From positions 15,022,256 through 15,086,255 of the forward strand of contig JASFXZ010000001.1 of assembly GCA_032209605.1 (NCBI GenBank): a DNA stretch of 64,000 bases, given 5' to 3'. The stretch is from Mactromeris polynyma (taxonomy: Eukaryota; Mollusca; Bivalvia; Venerida; Mactridae). The notes below the pieces were generated by a model that made no database searches, was not told the origin of the DNA, and saw only the letters and a program-made list of their open reading frames with translations. Shown piece after piece: positions 41,201 to 47,975 of this stretch (positions within the stretch are counted from its first letter, which is position 1; each line of letters begins with the position of its first letter). Made by a program: the position numbers and the translations under genes.

Positions 41201-44200
41201 GGTTATATTGTAAAGCCTCAGAGTAAGGGGGCTTACCATTTTGTTTTCTAATTTCTAGTTGTGAGGCTTTTCTTCTTACCTATATTAATGCATTTTTCCA
41301 ATCAAGATGTTTATAACGAAGCATCGAATCGTACACATATGTGTTGATCAGAATTAAAGACTGACCAAACTCATATTATACAGCTCCATGCTCGCTTTAT
41401 TCTATCCGAATTCGTTTACATTTTCTATTGTCATCTGTTTTCGCGACTGTATGAATTTTCCAGTATTCGTATGATTTTCCAAGCTTGTCACAAGTATTTC
41501 ATGTTACACAAGTATCCCAAACCTTTAAATGTCTGTGTGTGTATCAACGTTCATTTAAATCATAAAGTTTTGATGCATTGAATATAAATTTCCTCCACAT
41601 TGTCTACGATCCTTGTAGGTACTCCCATGTTTACAATGCATTGTGGGAGTGTTAACTACGGCATATATTTAATATCATTGTCGTCTTTAAGGATGTACAT
41701 ATGTGATTTTAATGACAGATTATATCATCGATGTTAATTGTGGGCCAGTTTAGAGGAGCTAACTGTAATATTATCACGACACCATGTGTGAAATGCAAAG
41801 CGATTTATTTATAGAATTTGGAAGTCAATGAAAAGATGTTACGAATGACATTCAAGAACGACTACTCTTGAAAGCTTTAAATATTTGACTGACGATTTTC
41901 GGAAATCGTGGGATCTCCCGAACGCTTCAGCAAACGGTAGCATTTGTTCCAAAAGGTAATTAAATGAATGAGAGTACCTTTAAATGCGAATAGTAGCCTT
42001 TATTAGCGCCGAATTTCGCGCACAGCAAAAAATAAAATTTGATTTATGACGGAGGTGCGAGCGGGTAAATTTTTATTTTATTTTCTACTCTTGCATTTTA
42101 AAGGAGCGGTAAATCCGACGAACTATAAATCAATTTGGTGTGGCCTAAGGTAAAAATTTCCATTGTGGTTTGTGGATCGATTTATGATTTGCTTATACTG
42201 ATTTGCGATTCGGATCAGATTGCCATTGGCCAGACAATCAACAGCACTAATTATCACGATGTAAACAACATGCTGTATGTCATTGCCCACCATTACAAAG
42301 AGATGTTTATTCGACTACCCATCGTATTTAAACTCAATTTGCATTATCAAGGTGTTTTATTCATGGTTTTTGTTGCAACTGTACCATAATTGCTTATTTA
42401 TTACCGTGTCATAATTTTTATTGGTGAAATACATGCATAAAATCATCCCAACCAAATTTCAATCGGCCCCTTTATAAAAAGTGCTACAGGATATCCCAGA
42501 TGATTTGGCATTTGACAGAAAATGTAAAATATCATCAAAAATGAAGGTAAAACGTGAAGAATACAAATGCTTGGAGTTATGTGTATCCTCATTTCTCGTA
42601 TTCTCGGGGTTTCTCATAGTCTTGTGACATAATGTGAACAGATCGAAGCGACGCTCGTGACGTTCAGTACTATACGGCATTACTATATTCAGCACATCAA
42701 CTTTTTCAGCTCATTATTTTCAACGAATTTATCTTAAATTGAAGAAAAATGCGTAAAAAACAGGTATAAACCCGTAAAATATGTACACAAATGGCCTAAA
42801 AATTGCAAATAAATTTACAAAATAAACAAATTTTATCCCAAAATACTGATTGAGCTGTTCAATATCGTCTTCAAACACATACGACATCATTCTCCATCTA
42901 TATCAACGGATGCTTATAAGTTATAACAGCTTGGTAGCCAACAACTTATAATACAGTGCAGTTCACCAGTTGCGTTCTACACCTGCTTTATTTTGTTGAC
43001 GCAATTAAGACCCAATTACGAAGTGTTTATTTTTCATCATGCATACGTTTTTGTATTAACCATGATACTAGTATAACTACTTTTGTAATTTTGCGATGTT
43101 GTATACAAATAAAATATTTGACATTTATGTGTTTTGTATTTTATTTAAATATAATGAATGAAATGGCCAAAGGTCAGTATGGGCGAACTGAAGGTCAAAT
43201 CGTATGATGGCAGCCCAGTTTGCAACTTCTGTGGTTTAAACTTAAGATCAAAACTTTATTGGGAGGGACCAAATTGTAGTACATTTTATTGTGTGCTTAA
43301 GTTTATAATAACCACACATTCAGTAATATATATCGTACGAGTTAAGATGAGGACATTCCATGTTGTGTATATGGGAAGACTACACACCCGAAGTTGAGTG
43401 AGAACCAAAACATCAAAATTGTCACGTGGGCACAGTGCGATATCTACAATCACTGTATGGGTGCATCTTAGTTTTTGCACAGAAGTGCATGTTGTAAGAC
43501 GCCACAGCGGATTCCTGTGCATTCATTGCCAAAATTAGATTGTGAATAAACAAAGTTTCATTATATTAAACAGTTGTTGTTGTTTTTAAGGAAGGTCTAA
43601 ATTGCTGTTTATTTTTTAACTGGATAATGTTTACTCGTTAAATATGTTATGAAATTAAATTTACATTCACTTTATAGACATTAAACCATGTTAAAAAATA
43701 AACTAAATAGAAAGCTGCTGATGCAAACAGATCTCCCAAGGGTTAATGATAAATGACACTAAACAACTGAAACGAAATGTAGAACATTACACGCACATAG
43801 TGACCAGCTTTAGCAACCAATGAGAAAGCGCACTGTTGATCCCGATCATGAAGGTTTGTTTGTGTCAAGATAAAATATGCAACACACATGTTAGATTTAC
43901 ATTGTTGATATTGATTGCAAGTTCTATTTGGAGGATGTATTTATGTCTGAATACAATCACAATAATTCTATAATGTTTTCGAAACTGTTGGTAGACAGTT
44001 TACTCATTAAAATGATTAAATCCCCGAGAATACGAGAAAACGGGATAGGACTAGTTTTCAGTTTGTATTCGGTCTGACAAGTCTTGGAAATCATTCGCCA
44101 CGACTGCATTATGTATTTTTAAGTAAAATGTTCCATGTTTTCCAGTGTTTTTTTATGCACGACACATATTGTCGGACCCGTACGAAAGGGCGAGGGTACG

Positions 44201-44537
44201 ACTTGCCCAGATCCCATAAAATGGGCGCAACTTTGATATAAGTTAACCTACTTAGATGTGGTTTGTTCAAATACCATATTAATACGTTAAACTATTAAGC
44301 AAATCTAAAATAAGATCTTACTATACACTTATTATTTCTAAATCATGAAATGTCAGTCCTAGGCCTAGGGCTTATCTCTCTCTCTGCCGGTGTTGACGGC
44401 AAGCAAACTTCCGACAGCGTCCGACTGTTCTCAGAGTCAGTTTACGCGATCTTCAACGAATAATGGCTTCAAACATAGAAGGTTAAAACGAACTACTCAC
44501 TCTGTTCTTCTTTCACTTTTTCCACTTTTACGCCCAT
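19710..44537 (-). CDS. FKBP1A-like: FKBP12-type peptidyl-prolyl cis-trans isomerase, six coding exons
   Basis: Coding exons: 44537-44501, 38641-38594, 37078-36989, 22450-22428, 21237-21164, 19764-19710. They sum to 327 nt, 108 residues plus stop, the length of human FKBP12, and align without gaps. The protein starts [20 protein letters not shown] and ends [13 protein letters not shown]. The pocket residues known in FKBP12 are all present: Tyr27, Phe37, Asp38, Phe47, Val56, Ile57, Trp60, Tyr83, His88 and Phe100. Family knowledge: a cytosolic prolyl isomerase, binding target of FK506 and rapamycin, and a modulator of TGF-beta type I and ryanodine receptors. Introns 1-4 are GT-AG (GTGAGT, GTATTA, GTAGGT, GTATGT donors); intron 5 is AT-AC. 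Phases match at every junction. The start lies below a CpG-rich promoter with an NRF1-like site. Intron 3 (14.5 kb) hosts a nested ORF. FKBP1A versus FKBP1B cannot be settled here. Confidence 0.95.
20005..20130 (+). repeat. Dispersed repeat with AACAAGAGGGC start
   Basis: AACAAGAGGGCAATAAAGGC followed by GCTCACCAGAGCG. The same opening, AACAAGAGGGCCATG, occurs at 33644 and 37095. I associate this opening with a very abundant bivalve repeat. It lies in FKBP12 intron 5. Confidence 0.5.
20455..20668 (-). repeat. tRNA-derived SINE, copy b
   Basis: On the minus strand it reads CACAGTGGTCAAGGGGTAGA, GTTGTGGGTTC, TTGGTAGCCAGGAAC and a TTAAATAAACAAATA tail, matching SINE copy a from head to tail. 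It sits inside the U12-type intron. Confidence 0.75.
22428..22450 (-). other. 23-nt microexon of FKBP12 (exon 4)
   Basis: Flanked by TTTCAG acceptor and GTATGT donor. It enters in phase 1 and leaves in phase 0, encoding the end of a Gly codon then WDEGVIQ, which includes the pocket tryptophan (Trp60). Skipping it would shift the frame and remove Trp60. At 23 nt it is very small for a constitutive exon. Confidence 0.9.
23222..23450 (-). pseudogene. Possible coding remnant, Lys/Glu-rich
   Basis: A minus-strand open stretch of about 70 codons contains [20 protein letters not shown] and [20 protein letters not shown], a more protein-like composition than the opposite frame. There is no start, splice site or known domain. 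It may be a transposon-gene relic in FKBP12 intron 3, or chance. Confidence 0.2.
24224..24358. repeat. Foldback element, ~42-bp arms
   Basis: Left arm 24224-24265 (TTATACAGGTTGTTGACAGG...) and right arm 24316-24358 are reverse complements with one indel. A second inner pair (ATATAACC and GGTTATAT around CTCGGCTAACGCCTCAG) nests inside. A short MITE-like palindrome in FKBP12 intron 3. Confidence 0.8.
25855..26420. repeat. Tandem repeat, three ~175-bp units with GATT microsatellite
   Basis: ATTGCGATAAAGTCCATGCT and GGTTATACCATAGTCATGAC recur three times at intervals of about 170-178 bp, with growing GATT runs between units. It ends 20 bp beyond the stop codon of the 965-codon ORF. Confidence 0.9.
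26440..29337 (-). CDS. 965-residue single-exon protein, transposase-like with Tudor-like C-terminus (unassigned)
   Basis: An uninterrupted 965-codon frame nested in FKBP12 intron 3 on the same strand. Seen: a basic N-terminus (1-70), heptad-rich coiled coil (about 115-240), and a central region with [13 protein letters not shown] (Asp325), [14 protein letters not shown] (Asp397), [13 protein letters not shown] (Cys443, His446, His450) and [10 protein letters not shown] (533-541). A second charged coiled coil follows (about 755-850), then a Tudor-like end with [13 protein letters not shown] and [10 protein letters not shown] (921-945). Spaced Asp residues followed by a C-x2-H motif recall RNase H-fold transposases such as hAT, but I cannot assign the catalytic Glu or the superfamily. 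From memory, similar intronless proteins are multicopy in molluscs and cnidarians; this is unchecked. The frame is intact, so it is either a recent insertion or under constraint. No terminal inverted repeats were found. Confidence 0.8.
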   Translation of the reverse strand: MMESQPLSNNTIIDYIKSRNIDKTCTFLLSTFRTKLSYKTLQKDISRVFQKYQHLNKSKTRVKGKENLDRFLNATYEFPVPDTFSMGNENNDSVTIGDKSLFAAGDNPELMAETYKTVAVKLGEELISTQTEKEKIEQHLDVVVQEKDQLNESFEKQVHKIESQKKVLKRSANRENYWRDKCMKLDDNNNFDVNDRQAQLKTEVLELKQILIMKDNEIKHLKQGNDELKLENVELKRIENLELFDEQSKTYVAPLHSCVYSLLDNQVSCQNVSNVIRSVLKLCNKNPNKLPSPSTVNNWSIERGIISRIQVGEQCNSSNTTLHTDEASKYGSKWGAFATRDSEGNYMVLGLRDMATKSSSDTLDTFKEILYDIENVCSNESESGKKLLTNIKNTMSDRAATETKFNRLLSEYRESVLPEIVQNYNDMSEESQLAISRMNNFFCGLHTLVHMADVSQKTIYEIEKQHFDNNIPIDNPTFVKSGQPGTVRLILSACKAFARRGDQKNGCHLSFKIFIQDFLKVNNILALPLQPLKGNRFNILFSNAGHVYFLHTNMIEFLEKSSVVNGLQKSILHDLKVPFFLAGCKALGLVCKFLTTPLWRVIESKDISISQMNGRYLQLVEFLDTVLNNLEEFMKGNLILYSDVPVKKDKIYDSLVNESDYDNHVYLILSVILPALSKLLKRQYADHLPGGHHEEINVVETQSVDKHNKFPERMFSYVDHILSSKPNIKTLALEAQISFSLNKTSEWLEHQENFESIIKQSRSRVKKERNIFKMRESVILAKRIEKQQDDFRKKEETERKRIEKLELQTDDMLFYGLWQNAQQVDDELQKIKSKTEKEEALKVQLRFRKNVFKQTCASIPNVYLFSKLIDGNRVSLGVDELKSNVLSLITNAYVTPPPDRSHILVRKKISHKWIVNKEDKWYNGYVISQVPGFPQWFNVKYEDDDSIYTSKLGEEYKAGDVIIEA
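29370..29990. repeat. Tandem repeat, ~176-bp units upstream of the 965-codon ORF
   Basis: GATAAAGATGAAAGAAGACT recurs at 29382, 29561, 29735 and, diverged, 29928; each unit carries GACAAGTGTTACACAATACC. The array begins within about 40 bp of the ORF start codon. Small frames crossing it are repeats, not genes. Confidence 0.9.
30400..31060. promoter_or_regulatory. CpG-rich promoter-like segment inside FKBP12 intron 3
   Basis: In contrast to its AT-rich surroundings, this block is rich in CpG. It contains an ETS-like ACTTCCGG (30438-30445), a perfect inverted repeat CTGCGCA/TGCGCAG (30481-30500) resembling NRF1 half sites, and a YY1-like CAAAATGGCGTC (31003-31014). It lies about 1.1 kb upstream of the 965-codon ORF on the minus strand and about 1.1 kb before a coding relic on the plus strand, so it could drive either or both. 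Function is inferred from motifs only. Confidence 0.4.
31061..32099. other. Gene-free segment after the CpG-rich block
   Basis: No exon recognised. A second YY1-like motif in the opposite orientation (GACGCCATTTTG, 31452-31463) lies here. Confidence 0.35.
32100..32500 (+). pseudogene. Decayed coding relic with Tudor-like segment
   Basis: Plus-strand translation gives [18 protein letters not shown], then after a one-base frame change [18 protein letters not shown], a stop, and [14 protein letters not shown]. The W-Y-x-G-x-V start and F-M-x-P motif suggest a Tudor-like module of the kind found at the C-terminus of multicopy invertebrate element proteins. Several in-frame stops upstream ([14 protein letters not shown] is readable) show it is dead. 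Parent family not identified. Confidence 0.4.
32501..33643. other. Gene-free AT-rich intron segment
   Basis: Nothing recognised on either strand. Confidence 0.4.
33644..34080. repeat. Dispersed repeat with AT-rich ~30-bp minisatellite
   Basis: Opens AACAAGAGGGCCATGTTGGC, then 33700-33930 repeats units like TTTTTACAAAATAATAATTC about nine times. It then continues as CGAAAGGGGACCACCTTAGG. The 98-codon minus-strand frame here is only the minisatellite read through. Confidence 0.6.
34836..35430. repeat. Element with three ~160-bp internal tandem repeats
   Basis: GATATTATGCCCACAAACAT and GGATAATTCAAGGGCCATAA recur in diverged tandem copies of about 160-165 bp. The unit is preceded by ACAAGAGTGGCAAACTGTCA and followed by GTGGACGACGCACGCCACGG. 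A core of about 160-bp tandem repeats recalls the 'pearl'-type, Helitron-related elements of bivalves; that assignment is inference. Confidence 0.55.
36079..36728. repeat. TIR element (CCGGCCATAAG ends)
   Basis: Left ATTACCGGCCATAAGGCGA and right TCGACTTATGGCCGGTATCT are imperfect inverted ends about 640 bp apart. Two short frames inside have no recognisable domains. A non-autonomous DNA element in FKBP12 intron 3. Confidence 0.5.
37095..37400 (+). repeat. AACAAGAGGGCCATG dispersed repeat
   Basis: Opens AACAAGAGGGCCATGATAGA and runs into GAGCTATCACTGAAGGTGAT. It lies only 17 bp from the 3' splice site of FKBP12 intron 2, so the element reaches almost to exon 3. Confidence 0.5.
38190..38424. 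repeat. Dispersed repeat ending GTTTGTGGGGGTATAATAA
   Basis: AACAGTGACCTTGACCTTGG, GAGTTATCGTCCGGAAACCA and the end GTTTGTGGGGGTATAATAA are repeat wording I associate with bivalve genomes. A related ending, AGTGGGGTTATAATAA, lies near 37540. Confidence 0.5.
39080..39252. repeat. MITE family 3, diverged copy
   Basis: Interior CTACCCACCTCTAAAATATA and end GGCAAACAAAGAC...TTTTGGCCTTA parallel the copy at 8851. The left terminus is not recognisable. Confidence 0.4.
40519..42146. mobile_element. 1.63-kb non-autonomous DNA transposon with ~35-bp TIRs
   Basis: Left end AGGCCACACCAAATTGATCA then GTAGTTCTTCGGATTT; the right end is its reverse complement (AAATCCGACGAACTATAAAT then CAATTTGGTGTGGCCT). 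GGCGAGCGAGCG-like and GTGCGAGCGGG-like sub-terminal blocks lie inside each end. No transposase frame is present. Inserted in FKBP12 intron 1. Superfamily not assigned. Confidence 0.75.
42147..44400. other. Gene-free part of FKBP12 intron 1
   Basis: No exon or repeat family recognised; short frames show no domain. Confidence 0.4.
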
Positions 44538-44660
44538 TATGCTTCTTTGACGCTGCTCCTGCTTACAACCTCGTGTGGCTCTTGGATTTTTCCACTAACG
44601 CAGTACGCATGCGCGCAGAGTTGATGCGCTGTCGGACTCTGTCTATTTCGTACCCTCTAA
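44538..44660 (-). promoter_or_regulatory. FKBP12 promoter region
   Basis: Just upstream of the FKBP12 start codon the sequence becomes GC- and CpG-rich. It contains an NRF1-like ACGCATGCGCGC (44605-44616, read on plus) and no clear TATA box, as expected for a housekeeping promoter. The transcription start is not determined. Confidence 0.5.
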
Positions 44661-45512
44661 ATTTTGGTCAAAGTCATATCCATTTTGATTTCGCGTGGTC
44701 ACAGTTGACAAATACCTTATTTGTCTATCGACGGTTCTATTTGTCGTTCTGGTGTGTTAGCATCCCATGTTTCTTGTTGTCAAACTGACGTGTATGAAAT
44801 GCCGTATTCTGAATCTGAATTGGTACGTTGAAGAAACCAATATAGACAATACTGGCAATTCAACGGGGGGGGGGGAGCTGACTTTAGTGTTTTTGTTCAC
44901 AATATTATCACTGACTTTATTCCAGTCTAGCACAGTTCTTGACAAGAATGAGTTCGTAATATTGGCGCTCTTGTTTTATAAGATCTTAATTTGAAAATAA
45001 ATTTCAATGAGTAGATCTATATGAGAATAACATTTTTGGTATTTTTACTCTCACTTTTAATCTTGTACATTATTTAAAGATTTGCTTTCTTAGACTAACT
45101 TTCCCTCTCCCGTTCTCCACCATAAGACTAGGCAGCGAAACGAAAAGGCTAAACCTGGGGCGGCCAATATATACATACACGTAGCCTACTAGTATATTGG
45201 TCCCAGGCTAAACCACCTGAGATGGTAAGAGATATTTAGTTTTGTGAATTGTAAATAAAATAATTATTTAATTAAACACTAAAGGTAAAAGATTAAAACA
45301 TCTCTGCAATTATTATAGTCGCCGTTGTTATTTGCAAAGAAGTATTCTAACATTTGCTTAACCAAATGACAAAAAATATAAAATATGAAAGACGTCTGGT
45401 GGGTGGTTTGAGAATTAACAAGAACTGTAGAAAATGCTGAAAAGGAAATGAACGAGCAAATGAGCGGCCTACCATGATAAATATACAATAGTGCAATTAA
45501 ATAGTAACTTAC

Positions 45513-45589
45513 CCCGTTCCGTGATGTGTATAATTTCTACCAAAGGAGCCCAAACATTTTTTTCATGCCACTTTTCAATGCATTTTTTT
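45513..45589 (-). other. Exon-like stretch upstream of FKBP12, doubtful alternative 5' exon
   Basis: A TTTATAAAACAG acceptor-like end, 25 open codons ending VEIIHITER, and a consensus GGG|GTAAGT donor in phase 1, the same phase as FKBP12 exon 1. Spliced to exon 2 it would give [14 protein letters not shown]. However it has no start codon and exon 1 at 44537 already completes a 108-residue protein, so this is probably chance or a rare alternative. Confidence 0.2.
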
Positions 45590-45725
45590 CTGTTTTATAA
45601 TATATTCGTTTACTTGATTTTAAATGAATCGATACAAGGAACAGATGAATTCCCTTTGCATTGATAAATATGATATTTTGCAACAATAAGTACTTCATTT
45701 ATGACAGTTTGCACAGTCTTATTTC

Positions 45726-45764
45726 CTAGAAGCAAAGACCTAAAACCATGTAGGTCTTTGCTAG
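45726..45764. other. Short hairpin-forming inverted repeat
   Basis: CTAGAAGCAAAGACCTA and TAGGTCTTTGCTAG flank AAACCATG. The 14-17-bp arms would form a stable hairpin; no associated function visible. Confidence 0.6.
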
Positions 45765-46121
45765 AAGTATATCATGCTTTGTCCAATTGACTTGTATGTT
45801 TAAGGACAATTTACATATATGTTTTAATTGTATCCCTTTTGCTTTTGCAAGGCTGAAGCGTATGTACGAGTACATGTAAGTATATTTGTTCATGTGTTCT
45901 TGTACTTTTGGTGTTCTTTTTTGAGAAGATTGTACCATATTGTAATGTTCACGCGTCAATTAATTAATTCATAATTTATTTTTTGATGTTCCAACCTGTC
46001 GGCCTTTAGACAGACACGCCTTTGAGTTGGTTGGTTTCCGGGTTACTCTGTAGATCTTTGTTACTTTTCGGCTCTTCGGAATACGGAACGAATTGCGATT
46101 TTTTTATATAAATGTGCATTT

Positions 46122-46223
46122 ATAAGTAATAATGAATGGGATAGTCTCCATTTAGCGATAAGGTTCACTCACTATTCAATATATGGCTAATAAAGGAAGA
46201 CTATCCAATTCATTATTACTTAT
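46122..46223. repeat. Foldback MITE, ~28-bp arms
   Basis: ATAAGTAATAATGAATGGGA at the left and TCCAATTCATTATTACTTAT at the right are inverted copies extending through ATAGTCTCC / GGAAGACTAT. Confidence 0.75.
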
Positions 46224-46370
46224 GATTGTTGATAATTCTCATACGATGAGGTCCGAGATAATATAAAGCAGAAATATATTAGACCACTAATTGAAGATCA
46301 TGATCATGAACAACAAAACTTACATACATGAATGACAGATGAAGAAAACTAATCTGGGTAAGTTGTGTTA

Positions 46371-46938
46371 CAACCCGTTTTGTGATAAAAACCCGTTTTG
46401 TAATAAAATGTTCGAAGTTGACAGAAACGTTTTATATCATCATGAAATAACTTGATTATTTCAGAAGACTGAACAGGAAACATCGTGCAGTAAAGACATG
46501 ATTGTAAAGAACCCGTTTGGTAATAAAATTTTATAAGCTCAACCCGTCTTGATTTCCCCCCAAAATGCACAGAAATGATTATTTGCAACACTAAAGTAAA
46601 AAGAAACATATATACACAAATGTAAAATAAGTATTTTTTTAAAGCCAATGTGCAAATGTAAAATAATATTTTATATTAAAGTCTTTTGTAATATAATGTT
46701 GGAACTACTCATTTCTGTGATTATTACATAACGGGTCGTGTCAAGAAAATCTTTTAAAATCAGGGCTTTGTAGCGCAAGTTTTCCTTTTTCAAACTTCTG
46801 AAATGAGACTGATTTTACATTTGTGCTTCGGTTTCCCTTTAATTTAGTTTTGAAATAAAATATTTTTGTTAACTTTGAATTTTTATTACAAAACGGGTCG
46901 AGTCTCAAAAAAATGGTATTACAAATCGGGTTCTTGAA
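46371..46938. repeat. Element with clustered CCCGTTTTGTAATAA motifs
   Basis: AACCCGTTTTGTAATAAAA-like motifs occur at 46372, 46390, 46508 and (shorter) 46539 in one direction, and as ATTACAAAACGGGTC-like motifs at 46724, 46886 and 46919 in the other. The direction flips at the middle, so this is a large imperfect inverted-repeat structure. The 99-codon minus frame inside is not credited. Confidence 0.6.
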
Positions 46939-46999
46939 TTTCATACGTTTCTTGATATTAAAAACATAAAGCCGTTTGTGTAATTTACAAGAGAGAGGT

Positions 47000-47140
47000 A
47001 TGGGGTCCCAAATGTTGTGGTCGAACCCCGTATTGTGCAGGATTAAATTGAAACTTCACAATCCACTAATTAGGCATGAGTACTGGTTAGTAACAGAGGA
47101 AGCAGACACCGAGAGTGATTGATAGAAGTTTTAAAATTGT
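47000..47140 (+). repeat. SINE fragment related to copies at 895 and 20455
   Basis: TTGTGGTCGAACCCCG, AAACTTCACAATCC and GAGTACTGGTTAGTA follow the order of the SINE body; the tRNA head is missing. Confidence 0.4.
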
Positions 47141-47975
47141 TTAACAATTGACGCAAAATTAATAAGTTTGAACTGAAACTAAATAAACATACAGTCCCCA
47201 AATTACAATATAGGTTGGATTTGTAGCAGAAACCAATGTTCTACTGAATTAAAACGGTTCAACGTATGCCGAGTGTAAAAACACATTGTTAAATACCGAC
47301 ATAAGGTGACGAAAATTATCCTTGAATATCCATTGAATATGAAAACTGGCTATCATAAGATTTTCATAGTTCGCATGTACAGAAACCTCAACAACGTCGG
47401 GTTTTTTGAATGCGAGAATAACAGCTGCGGTCTGTACTTAAATACAAAAATTCGTAAATGATGATTATATGATGTTTATGAATCATTGTAATACGTATAC
47501 TTATATAATAAACGTCCATACGTCTTAATGTAATTTAATAACAACTTAGGTATGTGAATGTAAGGTATTTCTATTCTGTGCCTACATACTGATAAATGTG
47601 TCTATTATTACGTTAACAACGTGAATGGACTCTATCATTTTAACTAGCATTCAGGAATTTAAAATGCAGTACCGAGCCTAACAATACACTAATTACTCTA
47701 CAGCTAACATGATGTCAACATTGTTGTGTTATGCAGCCGTCATTCATGTTTCGTGTACCTATTCATACTGCCCACATTTACAATATTTACCTCCCATTGT
47801 TCTGAATAGTCGGATATTTTGATATCGATTTTCTCAATTATCACATATTTGGGAATTACTCCTATAAGTCCTTATCAGTTATGCCTATCAAAATAGCTGA
47901 TGATTAAGAACAAGGGAGATAAATGTTGTAGATGTTGGAACTATATACTGAGCATCACTCAGTGGAAGCTAGAGG
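47141..47975 (-). other. 3' flank of secreted-protein gene copy 1
   Basis: Unique sequence just downstream of copy 1 in transcription direction. It is absent from the other copies, which are joined differently. No clear AATAAA close to the stop was found. Confidence 0.4.
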
